NCBI GenBank assembly: GCA_035528995.1
Contig: DATKXO010000314.1
Location: 1-27,327 of the forward strand
Direction: 5' to 3'
Source of the DNA: DATKXO01 sp035528995
GTDB lineage: Bacteria; Planctomycetota; Phycisphaerae; UBA1845
Length of the DNA stretch: 27,327 nt
Positions 7,181-14,283 of this stretch are shown here, in pieces. Every line of letters starts with the position of its first letter. The first letter of the stretch is position 1. Both the position numbers and the translations under genes were made by a program. The notes below the pieces were generated by a model that searched no databases, had not been told where the DNA came from, and saw nothing but the letters and a program-made list of their open reading frames with translations.

Positions 7181-7209
7181 ATGACCTTCGGGCACGACCG
7201 GCGTATGAT
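7181..7209 (+). promoter_or_regulatory. Promoter of the small conserved gene
   Basis: ATGACC (7181-7186, four of six to TTGACA) and TATGAT (7204-7209, five of six to TATAAT) are 17 bases apart. A start near 7216 would leave a ~55-base leader and would exclude translation from the ATG at 7181. Confidence 0.4.
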
Positions 7210-7270
7210 AGACCGTTGGCCTGGCCGACGTTCCGCGACTATGCCGATGCCAGAACAGAGGAGGTGTGCC

Positions 7271-7570
7271 TTGAATTCGGATTCGCCGCCGTCAGAGGAC
7301 TCGCCGTCTCAGGACGCTGGGCCTCCCGCGAACGTCCCTTCGCCAGAGGAGCTGCGGAAAGCGATGAAGGCCTTCAAGAAGCGGCTCAAGCTCGCCCGAC
7401 TTGACGCGGAATCGGGCCTGGGCCACGGCGCGACCAGCAGCGGACACCGCTCCGGGATCATCTCCATCGTGCCGCCCCATCAGTACCCCAAGGCGGTCTG
7501 GGACGAGCTTGTCCGCCGAGGCCGCCTCAAGTACGTCGGCCAGGGGCTCTACGAACCGGTCGCCAACTAG
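7271..7570 (+). CDS. Small conserved hypothetical protein
   Basis: I propose a 99-residue protein starting at TTG 7271. AGAGGAGGT (7257-7265), the strongest ribosome-binding site in this part of the window, is spaced for it and not for the in-frame ATGs at 7181, 7241 or 7247. The first ~30 residues are low complexity (NSDSPPSEDSPSQDAGPPAN). The conserved part runs from SPEELRKAMKAFKKRLKLARLD to the end and contains GHRSGIISIVPPHQYP and VWDELVRRGRLKYVGQGLYE. I recall similar short proteins in planctomycetes and other bacteria but know no function. The lysine-rich helix followed by a winged-helix-like C-terminus (WDELVRRGRLKYVGQGLYE) could bind nucleic acid; that is only inference. Confidence 0.7.
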   Translation: MNSDSPPSEDSPSQDAGPPANVPSPEELRKAMKAFKKRLKLARLDAESGLGHGATSSGHRSGIISIVPPHQYPKAVWDELVRRGRLKYVGQGLYEPVAN

Positions 7571-7583
7571 CGCCCCCCGGCGA

Positions 7584-7662
7584 GCAGAACGCGGGACGGA
7601 ACATCGCCCGCTCGCCGACGAAGGCAGAACTGGGACGGGACATCGCCTGCTGGCCGGCCAAG
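7584..7662 (+). repeat. Two tandem copies of a ~40-bp repeat
   Basis: Copy 1 (7584-7623) and copy 2 (7624-7662) both begin GCAGAAC, share GGGACGG.ACATCGCC.GCT.GCCG and end AAG. They agree at about 32 of 40 positions, and the start of a third unit (GCAGA) follows. In copy 1, GGCGAGC (7579-7585) pairs with GCTCGCC (7610-7616). It fills the gap between the small gene and the rhomboid gene. Confidence 0.55.
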
Positions 7663-7704
7663 GCAGATCGCGTGCACGCCGGATCGGAAGCTGGTCACAA
7701 GAAC

Positions 7705-8601
7705 ATGGACCCATCACGCTGGCCAGTTCGTCCAGTCTACCGATCGAGAGCACGCCGCGACTGCAACGAACGAGCCCTGGTCCTGCAGGCGGCCGGCATC
7801 GAATACCGGATCCTCAACGCGGATGGTGAACACGTCCTTGTCGTCGCGGCCGCGGATGCCGACCGGGCCGCGGCCGAACTCGATGAATACGCCCGCGAGC
7901 GGCACGACTCGTCACCCCGCTTTGCGGCATTGCCCGCGCGGGACGACGGCTGGTATGGGGTGTTCGCCTACGCGACGGTCGTGCTGCTGATCGCAATTCT
8001 GAAAGACCGCCACGCCTTCGCGGTGGACTGGCTGGACGTCGGCAAGACAAACGCGGGCCTCATCCGCCAGGGTGAATGGTGGCGGACGGTGACGGCCCTG
8101 ACCCTCCACGTCGACGTCCGGCACGTGGCCGCCAACGTGGCGTTCGGCACTCTGTTCGGCATTTTCACCGGACGGCTGCTGGGGTCGGGTCTGGCATGGG
8201 CCGGCATCCTGGTGGCCGGGGCCCTGGGCAACATGATGAACGCCTGGGTCCAGCCGGCGGAGCACACTTCCGTCGGGGCCTCCACGGCCGTCTTCGGCGC
8301 CCTGGGCATCCTGGCGGCATACTCGTGGAAACAACGTCGGACGCTCGAACGCGGCTGGTTCCGCCGTTGGACGCCGGTGTTTGGCGGTGTGCTCCTGCTG
8401 GCCTACACCGGATTCGGCGGCGAGCGCACCGACGTGATCGCCCACGTGACCGGCTTCATCTCCGGCCTGCTGCTGGGCGTGCTCTACGCATCCATCGGCC
8501 ACCGCCTCGCCGCCAAACCGCGCATCCAGCTTGTCTGCGGATTCGCGGCCCTCGCCTTACTCGCGTTCTGCTGGCTGCTGGCACTCCGCGCCCACGCGTA
8601 G
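7705..8601 (+). CDS. Rhomboid-family intramembrane serine protease with N-terminal DUF2007-like domain
   Basis: A 298-residue polytopic membrane protein predicted to cut TM segments of other proteins. The catalytic serine is in GASTAVFG (Ser193 from ATG 7705) and the catalytic histidine in IAHVTGFISGLLLG (His247). The family signature GEWWRTVTALTLHVDVRHVA, followed by AN, supplies the oxyanion His/Asn, and about six TM segments are visible. Residues ~8-65 form an extra soluble domain (RPVYRSRARRDCNERALVL ... VLVVAAADADRAAAELDEYA) that looks like the DUF2007/putative signal-transducing fold sometimes fused to rhomboids. Start choice is uncertain: ATG 7705 has no clear ribosome-binding site, and GTG 7672 would add 11 residues. 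No substrate is evident nearby. Confidence 0.85.
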   Translation: MDPSRWPVRPVYRSRARRDCNERALVLQAAGIEYRILNADGEHVLVVAAADADRAAAELDEYARERHDSSPRFAALPARDDGWYGVFAYATVVLLIAILKDRHAFAVDWLDVGKTNAGLIRQGEWWRTVTALTLHVDVRHVAANVAFGTLFGIFTGRLLGSGLAWAGILVAGALGNMMNAWVQPAEHTSVGASTAVFGALGILAAYSWKQRRTLERGWFRRWTPVFGGVLLLAYTGFGGERTDVIAHVTGFISGLLLGVLYASIGHRLAAKPRIQLVCGFAALALLAFCWLLALRAHA

Positions 8602-8658
8602 ACGCGCCACATCGACCCGGACGACCTCTTCCTCGTTTTCCAACCGCGTCGAGCCAAG

Positions 8659-8664
8659 TATAAT
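8659..8664 (+). promoter_or_regulatory. -10 box directly before the radical SAM gene (leaderless start)
   Basis: A perfect TATAAT ends 6 bases before ATG 8671, so transcription should begin at or very near the start codon. TTTTCC (8636-8641) at 17 bases matches the -35 consensus at three of six positions. No ribosome-binding site precedes the ATG, consistent with a leaderless mRNA. Confidence 0.5.
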
Positions 8665-8670
8665 CGCGAC

Positions 8671-9543
8671 ATGCGCTACGAAGGCTCCGTCTATCGCCCG
8701 CCCAGCGAAGCCGACTCCTATCTCCTCCAGGCCACCATCGGCTGCTCCTGGAATCACTGCACCTACTGCGCCACCTACCAGGAGAAGCAGTTCCGCGTGC
8801 GCCCCCTGGGCGAGACGCTCGAGGATGTCGCCATGGCCGGCCGGGCCTTCGGCGACCGCGTCCGCAAGGTCTTCGTCATGGACGGCGATGCGCTCACGAT
8901 GCAGCTCGAACTGTGGGAGCCGATCCTCCAAGCGCTCAGCGAGACCTTCCCCAACCTGCGCCGGGTAAGCTGCTACGCCACGGCCACAAACCTGCTGGCC
9001 AAACCTCAGCAGGAGTTGACGCGTCTGCACGATCTGGGCCTGAAGCTGCTCTACATCGGCCCGGAGTCGGGCGACGACGTCACGCTCAAGCGCATCGCCA
9101 AAGGCGCCACCGCGGCCGATCACGTCGAGGCCGCGGCCAAGGCCCGCCGGGCTGGCCTCAAGCAGTCGCTCATCTTCCTGCTCGGCGCGGGCGGCGCGGA
9201 GCGCAGCGCCGAACACGCCACGGCTTCCGCCCGACTCGCCACGGCCATGGACCCGGAGTTCCTGTCGGCCCTGACGCTCATGCTCATCCCGACGACGCCG
9301 ATCTACAAGCTGGCCGAGAGCGATCGCTTCGAGCTGCCGAGCGTCGAGTGTCTCTTGCGCGAGCTGCGCATCATCGTGGCCGAGGCCAACCCCACCGACA
9401 CGATTTTCCGTTGCAACCACGCCTCGAACTACCTGCCCATCGGAGGCCGACTGCCGCGAGACCGCGACGCCATCCTGCAGACGATCGACGCGGGCCTCTC
9501 CGGTCAGGTCCCCTTTCGACCGGAATCCTCCCGGGCGCTATAG
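8671..9543 (+). CDS. Radical SAM protein
   Basis: A 290-residue radical S-adenosylmethionine enzyme of unknown substrate. The iron-sulfur cysteines are C25, C30 and C33 in TIGCSWNHCTYCATYQEK, a CX4CX2C spacing rather than the common CX3CX2C; I associate this spacing with the GCSxNxCTFC subgroup of stand-alone radical SAM proteins. Other expected features follow: KVFVMDGDALTM (the second strand, with an acidic turn in place of GGE), LLYIGPESGDDVTLKRIAKG and a TLMLIPTTPIYKLAE segment near the end of the barrel. There is no B12 or auxiliary-cluster domain. The C-terminus (FRCNHASNYLPIGGRLPRDR) is typical of the subgroup. Transcription is probably leaderless and monocistronic. Confidence 0.88.
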   Translation: MRYEGSVYRPPSEADSYLLQATIGCSWNHCTYCATYQEKQFRVRPLGETLEDVAMAGRAFGDRVRKVFVMDGDALTMQLELWEPILQALSETFPNLRRVSCYATATNLLAKPQQELTRLHDLGLKLLYIGPESGDDVTLKRIAKGATAADHVEAAAKARRAGLKQSLIFLLGAGGAERSAEHATASARLATAMDPEFLSALTLMLIPTTPIYKLAESDRFELPSVECLLRELRIIVAEANPTDTIFRCNHASNYLPIGGRLPRDRDAILQTIDAGLSGQVPFRPESSRAL

Positions 9544-9686
9544 CCCCACAGAATGTCTGCCGTCACGGCGTTCTCGCGTTGGCCCTGGCCGACGCATTCA
9601 TCTGATTCCGCGGAATTCGACTTTCATTGGGCAAAGAGCGGTCCCGCGCCCATGGTCAGAGACCAGGCGCGGTACAGACCGGCCGT

Positions 9687-11069
9687 TCAGCTTTCCGCCC
9701 GGTCGGCGGGCCTTTCTGCGGGATTGTGGGAATGGTCCGCCGTCTGCTGCGGTGGCGGAATGCTCACAACGATGGGGGCGTCGAGCGAGCCCGCCGACGG
9801 ACGCAGGGCCAGCGTGCGAATCACCAGCGGCACTATGGTAAGCCGCACGGGTGCCACGCGGAGGAGCAACAACAGGGTCAACCCCCGTGCGATGGCCGAG
9901 ACGGCGAACACGGTCGCATAGGCGGCGTGGTCCTGCCCCAGCGTTTGCAGCAGCAACCCGCCGAGCAGCGAGCCGCCCACGGTCAGCGCCGCGTTGGCCA
10001 CGTTGAACAGGGTCAGCACGCTGGTTCGCTCGTCCTCGTCGATGGTCTCGAAGACCAGCAGGAACGTGGCCAGTTCGTAGGCGCCCCAGGCGCAACCGGC
10101 CAGTAACTGAATCGCCAGCAGGTAGACGAAGCTGTCCGAGATCAGCCACAACGCCGACAGCGGCACGATGGTCAAACCCCCCGTCCACAGCAGACGCCGG
10201 GCGCCGAAGCGGTGAGCCAGACCGCCCAGACTGGGAAGGATCAGAATCTTCGCCGCAAAGGCCGCCCCGATCAGCGTCATGTACTCGGTATAGGAGAAGC
10301 GCAGTTCGCCGAGCATGTACGGGGTGAAGAACGGACCGGCGAGCTGCACGGTCAGCGTGACCGCCAGCAGGTACAGCAGCAGCAGCGAGTCCCGCCCGGT
10401 CCGCAATCTGCCCAGAAACTCCAGCGCCGACACCGATCGGAAGCTGGCCGGCAACGGACGCGGTTCGCTCTGCATCCTTAGGTAGCCGGCCGAGACGGCC
10501 CGGGCGGCCGCCGCGATCAGAAACACCACGGCGAAGGCCCGAACCGGAGAGTCCCACTGCCTCCCGAATTGCAGCAACAACCCGCCGATCAGCAGCCCCG
10601 TCAGCAGGGCGACCTGACACACGCGCGACCGTCGGGCGAAGAACCGGGCCCGCATTCCGGCCGGGACCACCGTTCCGATCCAGGTGTTCCACGCCGGGCC
10701 GGTCGCCATCCCGGAGCCCCAGTACACGGCGGCCACGAGGAATACCCCCCAGACCGGCACGGTCCCCAGCAGCGCTGCCACGATCAGCGGAACGAAGCTC
10801 AGCGATTGCACCGTGGCGCAGAGCACCACCCAGCGCCGTAGCGAGCCCACCCGGCGCGCCGCCGCCGGTGAAACAGTTTGCAGCACGGCTCCCGCGAGCA
10901 TGGGGACGGTGGCGACCAGCCCGGACGCGACTTCGCCACCGCCGATGGCCAGCAGGAACGCCGGCAGATACGTCTCGCCCACGCCCACGTTGACCGAGAA
11001 CGCGGCTCCGTCGATCGTGCTGGCCCGCAGATCGCGACGTAGACCGGTTTGGTGAGCCCCCTGCCGCAT
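9687..11069 (-). CDS. MFS transporter
   Basis: A 460-residue polytopic membrane protein with about twelve hydrophobic segments, in two halves joined by a polar loop near residues 200-220 (GYLRMQSEPRPLPASFRSVS). Recognisable major-facilitator features are ARRVGSLRRWVV after TM2 (a weak form of the A-motif) and GGLAHRFGARRLLW after TM8. The N-terminus (TIDGAAFSVNVGVGETYLPAFLLAIGG) resembles a subgroup of uncharacterised planctomycete and proteobacterial MFS proteins. The last ~35 residues are a polar tail (SIPPPQQTADHSHNPAERPA). Substrate unknown. TATGAT lies 6 bases before the ATG (11076-11081), as for the radical SAM gene, so this gene may also be leaderless. Confidence 0.85.
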   Translation of the reverse strand: MRQGAHQTGLRRDLRASTIDGAAFSVNVGVGETYLPAFLLAIGGGEVASGLVATVPMLAGAVLQTVSPAAARRVGSLRRWVVLCATVQSLSFVPLIVAALLGTVPVWGVFLVAAVYWGSGMATGPAWNTWIGTVVPAGMRARFFARRSRVCQVALLTGLLIGGLLLQFGRQWDSPVRAFAVVFLIAAAARAVSAGYLRMQSEPRPLPASFRSVSALEFLGRLRTGRDSLLLLYLLAVTLTVQLAGPFFTPYMLGELRFSYTEYMTLIGAAFAAKILILPSLGGLAHRFGARRLLWTGGLTIVPLSALWLISDSFVYLLAIQLLAGCAWGAYELATFLLVFETIDEDERTSVLTLFNVANAALTVGGSLLGGLLLQTLGQDHAAYATVFAVSAIARGLTLLLLLRVAPVRLTIVPLVIRTLALRPSAGSLDAPIVVSIPPPQQTADHSHNPAERPADRAES

Positions 11070-11075
11070 CGGCGA

Positions 11076-11081
11076 ATCATA
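11076..11081 (-). promoter_or_regulatory. Possible -10 box directly before the MFS gene
   Basis: Minus-strand TATGAT ends 6 bases before ATG 11069, the same spacing as the TATAAT before the radical SAM gene. No convincing -35 hexamer is seen (CTGGAT at 17 bases), and no clear ribosome-binding site. Confidence 0.3.
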
Positions 11082-11116
11082 CGCCGCCGCTGCCCGCTAT
11101 CCAGAGTCCGGCAGCC

Positions 11117-11131
11117 CGGGTCATTGACCCG
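11117..11131. repeat. Palindrome CGGGTCA-T-TGACCCG
   Basis: A perfect 7+7 palindrome sharing the GGTCATTGACC centre with the repeats at 6949 and 7073, but with different outer bases. It lies in the divergent gap between the MFS and aspartyl-protease genes and could be a relic of that repeat or an operator. Confidence 0.4.
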
Positions 11132-11254
11132 CCTGTGCCATCAGCCTTACAGCAGGGCACGAGAAAGGTTCGGGACTTCAGCCGGCTTCCACCCCCGTCT
11201 GCCTACGCCGAGCGGATTACACATTCCGACAACGATCCCTCGCGTTTCCGACCG

Positions 11255-11284
11255 GTGACAAAGTCCTCGGTCGTCTGGCATAAT
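11255..11284 (+). promoter_or_regulatory. Promoter of the aspartyl protease gene
   Basis: GTGACA (11255-11260) and CATAAT (11279-11284) each match the consensus at five of six positions and are 18 bases apart. Transcription would begin near 11291, about 60 bases before the ATG. Confidence 0.5.
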
Positions 11285-11349
11285 GGTGATCTTCGCTCCG
11301 GCGCGACGAGGCGCCGGAGGTTGGCTCGCGTTCCCGGAGGAGACCAGGC

Positions 11350-12564
11350 ATGGACCTGCTTCGCTGCTCCTGTTTGAGGCCGGCCGCCGGGCTGGTCGCG
11401 GTCTTGTTCCTCGGGCCGTACGGCTGGGCCCAGGACTCGTTCGACCTGAGTTCCGCCCCGCAGGCGACAGTCATTCGCAACGGGTCGGTCGAGGTGCCGA
11501 TGCATCGCTATCGCCACCTGCCCATCATGGAGGCCCGCGTCAACGGGAAGGGACCGTTTCGCTTTGTGGTCGACACCGGCTCCCCGGTCCTGATCGTCAA
11601 CCGGCACATCGCCGACGACCTGGCGCTTCCCACACCCGAGCGATTCCGCGACGGCCCCGAGATCATGGTGGCCGGACCGGGAGGACAGGGGCTCCCCGCG
11701 AGCTTCCACGAGGTCGAGTCCCTGCAGGTCGGCGAGGCGGAGTTCCGGAAGGTGGTCGCGCTGGGCCTGGATTCCCCGCTCTCCCGCGAGTTCGACGGCG
11801 TCATCGGCATGGGCGTTTTCCGCGATTGCGTGCTGACGTACGATTATGCAGCGGGGCGGTTCCGCATCACCGAGGCGCCGCTGCCGGCGGCCAACGGTGG
11901 GGACGTGCTCGACTTCACCTACGAGACGCCTTACAGCGCTCCGGTCGTGCCGGTCAGCGTGAACGGCACACCTCACCGGTTCATCATCGACACCGGCGCG
12001 TCGGGGTGGTTCAGCTTCTCCGACGCCGTGACCGACGGCTGCTCCTACGCGTACGGACCGGTCGCAGGGCCCAAGGCCCGATCCCTCGACCGCGAGATCG
12101 ATACCAAGGTTGGCCGGCTCAGCGGGCGGCTCGAAGTCGGTGAGTACGTGTTCAAGGAACCCTACGGAACCGTGGGCGAAGGCATGGAGCGGTCGTTGAT
12201 CGGCAACGAAGCCCTCGAGAACTTCGCATTCTCCGTGGATCAGAAGAACAGGCGTGTCCGCCTGGCGCGTGCCGGCAAGGCCGACATCGTTCTGCCGCCC
12301 TTCCGCACGCCGGGGTTCGGCTTGATGAAGGGGGAAGCGGGTTTGACCGTCATGCACGTCATGGACGACTCGCCGGCCGAGCGGGCCGGACTTGCCGTCG
12401 GGGACAAGGTCGTCTCGATCGAACGTCAGCCGGCCGAAGACGTGTACGGGCTCCCGATGTGGGACAAGCTCCTCGAGCACGACTCGATTCACATCGGCTT
12501 CATCCCGGGCGGCGCGACCGAGCCGCGCGAGCTCGATATCGACGTGATGATCCTGGTCCCGTAG
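11350..12564 (+). CDS. Exported retropepsin-like aspartyl protease with PDZ domain
   Basis: A 404-residue exported protein. The signal peptide runs to about residue 27 (LVAVLFLGPYGWAQ). Two aspartyl protease repeats follow: FVVDTGSPVLIVN with Asp75 and FIIDTGASGWFSF with Asp214, each followed by a hydrophobic-Gly flap region (GVIGMGVF; LIGNEALENFAF). The duplication within one chain gives a pepsin-like pair, whereas retropepsin-like bacterial proteases often carry one DTG per chain. A PDZ domain occupies about residues 330-385 (VMHVMDDSPAERAGLAVGDK) and would bind substrate C-termini. GGAGGAG precedes the ATG by 7 bases. It probably acts in the periplasm or outside the cell; it is transcribed alone. 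Confidence 0.87.
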   Translation: MDLLRCSCLRPAAGLVAVLFLGPYGWAQDSFDLSSAPQATVIRNGSVEVPMHRYRHLPIMEARVNGKGPFRFVVDTGSPVLIVNRHIADDLALPTPERFRDGPEIMVAGPGGQGLPASFHEVESLQVGEAEFRKVVALGLDSPLSREFDGVIGMGVFRDCVLTYDYAAGRFRITEAPLPAANGGDVLDFTYETPYSAPVVPVSVNGTPHRFIIDTGASGWFSFSDAVTDGCSYAYGPVAGPKARSLDREIDTKVGRLSGRLEVGEYVFKEPYGTVGEGMERSLIGNEALENFAFSVDQKNRRVRLARAGKADIVLPPFRTPGFGLMKGEAGLTVMHVMDDSPAERAGLAVGDKVVSIERQPAEDVYGLPMWDKLLEHDSIHIGFIPGGATEPRELDIDVMILVP

Positions 12565-12673
12565 GCGCGCGTCCCGCCCCGGATGAGGGGCAGCCCACAG
12601 TACGGTTCATCGACCTGTCTCTCCACATGGCAGACCATCGACCGACCGCCCCTCGTTCACAGGCGACAGGTTT

Positions 12674-13423
12674 TCAAACGGTTTTCCACGCCGGGTTGTC
12701 GACCAGCGGCCGGACGTCGGCCAGGCCGCGGGCGATGACCGCGTAGTGGGACGGCAGCTTGCCCATGGCCCGCTCCTGGTCGCTGACCTCGCGGTCGAAA
12801 CGGGACAGGCAGACCAGATCGGCCTCAGCCGCCATCGCGCCCAGAATCGGGGCGAGCTCGACGTATACGTTGGAGATGTGGAAGACCAGAATCCCCCCAT
12901 CGGTCAGCTTCTGGAGATAACCATCGAGGGCCTCGGGCGATACCAGGTGTTCCGGAATCACGTCGGCGTTGAACGCATCCAGAACGATCATGTCATAGTG
13001 CCGATCGGGTGCTTTGCTCAACATCAACCGGCCGTCGCCGATGACGACTTCGTGCGTTCCGCAGCACCGGCTCAGGAAGGTGAAGTACCGCGTGTCGCGG
13101 GCGACGTCGGCCACGGCCGGGTCGATCTCATAGAACGTGAAATGCTGACCCGGTTGGGCGTAGGCGGCCATGGCGCCCACACCCAGACCGATGATGGCCG
13201 CGCGGCCCGCGCCATCCGCCCCGGCGAAGGCGGTGAACACCTCGCCGAGCGGGCCGCTGCGGTGGTAGTAGTCCAGCGGCTCGTCGCCGCGCCCGGGATC
13301 GACGCTCTGACTGCCGTGCCGCGAGCCGTCGTTGAGCAGGATGCGCAGGTTCCGCTCGGTGTCGAGAAGAACGAGCTTGACCCCGAACGCATTGGTGACG
13401 ACGAGCTGAGGCGTGTGTTCCAT
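12674..13423 (-). CDS. Spermidine synthase-like (SpeE-fold) protein, soluble form
   Basis: A 249-residue Rossmann methyltransferase-fold protein. Conserved parts: NDGSRHGSQSVDP (32-44), the family block EPLDYYHRSGPLGEVF (48-63), the nucleotide loop GLGVGAMAAYAQPGQ (79-93), acidic YEIDP (98-102), GDGR (129-132) and VLDAFNADVIPEHL (147-160). This pattern matches the C-terminal part of the membrane-fused spermidine-synthase-like proteins, here without the TM half. The C-terminus (LVDNPAWKTV) stops where relatives usually continue into W-T-D-D-x-S-N, so the end may be trimmed. True polyamine synthesis is unproven; many relatives lack substrate residues. No ribosome-binding site is obvious. It follows the BtuF-like gene after 53 bases. 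Confidence 0.82.
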   Translation of the reverse strand: MEHTPQLVVTNAFGVKLVLLDTERNLRILLNDGSRHGSQSVDPGRGDEPLDYYHRSGPLGEVFTAFAGADGAGRAAIIGLGVGAMAAYAQPGQHFTFYEIDPAVADVARDTRYFTFLSRCCGTHEVVIGDGRLMLSKAPDRHYDMIVLDAFNADVIPEHLVSPEALDGYLQKLTDGGILVFHISNVYVELAPILGAMAAEADLVCLSRFDREVSDQERAMGKLPSHYAVIARGLADVRPLVDNPAWKTV

Positions 13424-13476
13424 GATGCCGTGTCAGTTCCGCGGTTGACTCGGGCGGATCGACCAGGCCCGATCGG

Positions 13477-14238
13477 TCACCGGCCCGGCGATCGCGTCTG
13501 TCCCTCCAGGAATCGCAGCGCCCGGATGCCGTACCAACTGTACGACTCGCCGTTCACCAGCGCCGACGCGAAAGGCAGCTCCTCCAGCGCCTGCCGGCGG
13601 CGGCCGAACGGATACGGCTCCGACGAAAAGAGCAGCAACGTGCGCGTCGGGTCGTAATCCTCCAGGCGGATGGTGGGGTACTTCTCGTCCAGCCGGCACA
13701 TCCGAGAGCCGAAGCCCAGCAACTCGAACATCGAGCCGATGAACGTGTCGCACCCGACGGCCATCCAGGGCTCCATCCAGATCAAATAAAGGAACTGGTC
13801 GACTTGTGGGCCGGCCGGCCGCAACCACTCGATCACGCCCGGCAGATCGAGCCAGCCCGGCTTCGGCGACTCGGCGGTGATCCTCTCGCAGACCGTGCGC
13901 CAACGCTCGCCCAGTGCGAGGAGCTCGGGTCGTTCCAGCCGCTCGCTCAGCTTGCGGAGATTCTCCGGCACGTCTTTCACCGAGGTCACGTGCGTCGCGA
14001 CCCACGGCACGGGCGACCGGTCGGCCATCTGGAGCGCGTTCTCTTCCCGATCCAGGACCAGCAGATCGGGTCGGACTTCCTCCAGCTTGGGCCACTGAAT
14101 CCGCTTCGTTCCGCCGACCACCGGTATGGCGGCCACCTTCTCCCGCGGATGGATGCAGAACCGGGTGCGGCCGACGACATGCACACCGGCCTCGATCAAC
14201 GTCTCCGTCCACGACGGCACCAGGCTGACAACACGCAT
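13477..14238 (-). CDS. BtuF-like (helical-backbone) binding protein without signal peptide
   Basis: A 253-residue TroA/BtuF-type protein. It opens MRVVSLVPSWTETLIEAGV, the beginning of the mature domain of cobalamin- or metal-chelate-binding proteins, and continues VVGRTRFCIHP, VGGTKRIQWPKLEEVRPDLLVLDREEN and VPWVATHVTSVKDVPENLRKL, with a C-terminal lobe ending FASALVNGESYSWYGIRALRFL. There is no export signal, so it should be cytosolic; such short stand-alone forms are common and their ligand is not known. I chose ATG 14238 because GGAG lies 8 bases upstream; GTG 14253 is in frame. No cobalamin transport genes are nearby, so a role in vitamin uptake is not supported by context. Confidence 0.82.
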   Translation of the reverse strand: MRVVSLVPSWTETLIEAGVHVVGRTRFCIHPREKVAAIPVVGGTKRIQWPKLEEVRPDLLVLDREENALQMADRSPVPWVATHVTSVKDVPENLRKLSERLERPELLALGERWRTVCERITAESPKPGWLDLPGVIEWLRPAGPQVDQFLYLIWMEPWMAVGCDTFIGSMFELLGFGSRMCRLDEKYPTIRLEDYDPTRTLLLFSSEPYPFGRRRQALEELPFASALVNGESYSWYGIRALRFLEGQTRSPGR

Positions 14239-14283
14239 GGCGCAACTCCGCACCGGCGATCGTCGTTGGAACCGGTCGGCGCG

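Larger units (their letters stand above)
6971..7270. other. Gene-free interval upstream of the small conserved gene
   Basis: About 300 bases without a credible gene. It contains the palindrome at 7073-7089, the RAYT tail relic at 7101-7136 and the promoter at 7181-7209. I see nothing else in 6975-7072. Confidence 0.5.

Noticed and set aside
9605..9616. Perfect 12-base palindrome ATTCCGCGGAAT after the radical SAM gene
   Set aside because: There is no loop, no U-run and no second copy; it could be chance or a protein site, with nothing to support either.
12585..12654. GAGGGGC / GCCCCTC pairing between the convergent protease and SpeE-like genes as a terminator
   Set aside because: The loop is over 50 bases and no U-tract follows; the support is too weak to list.
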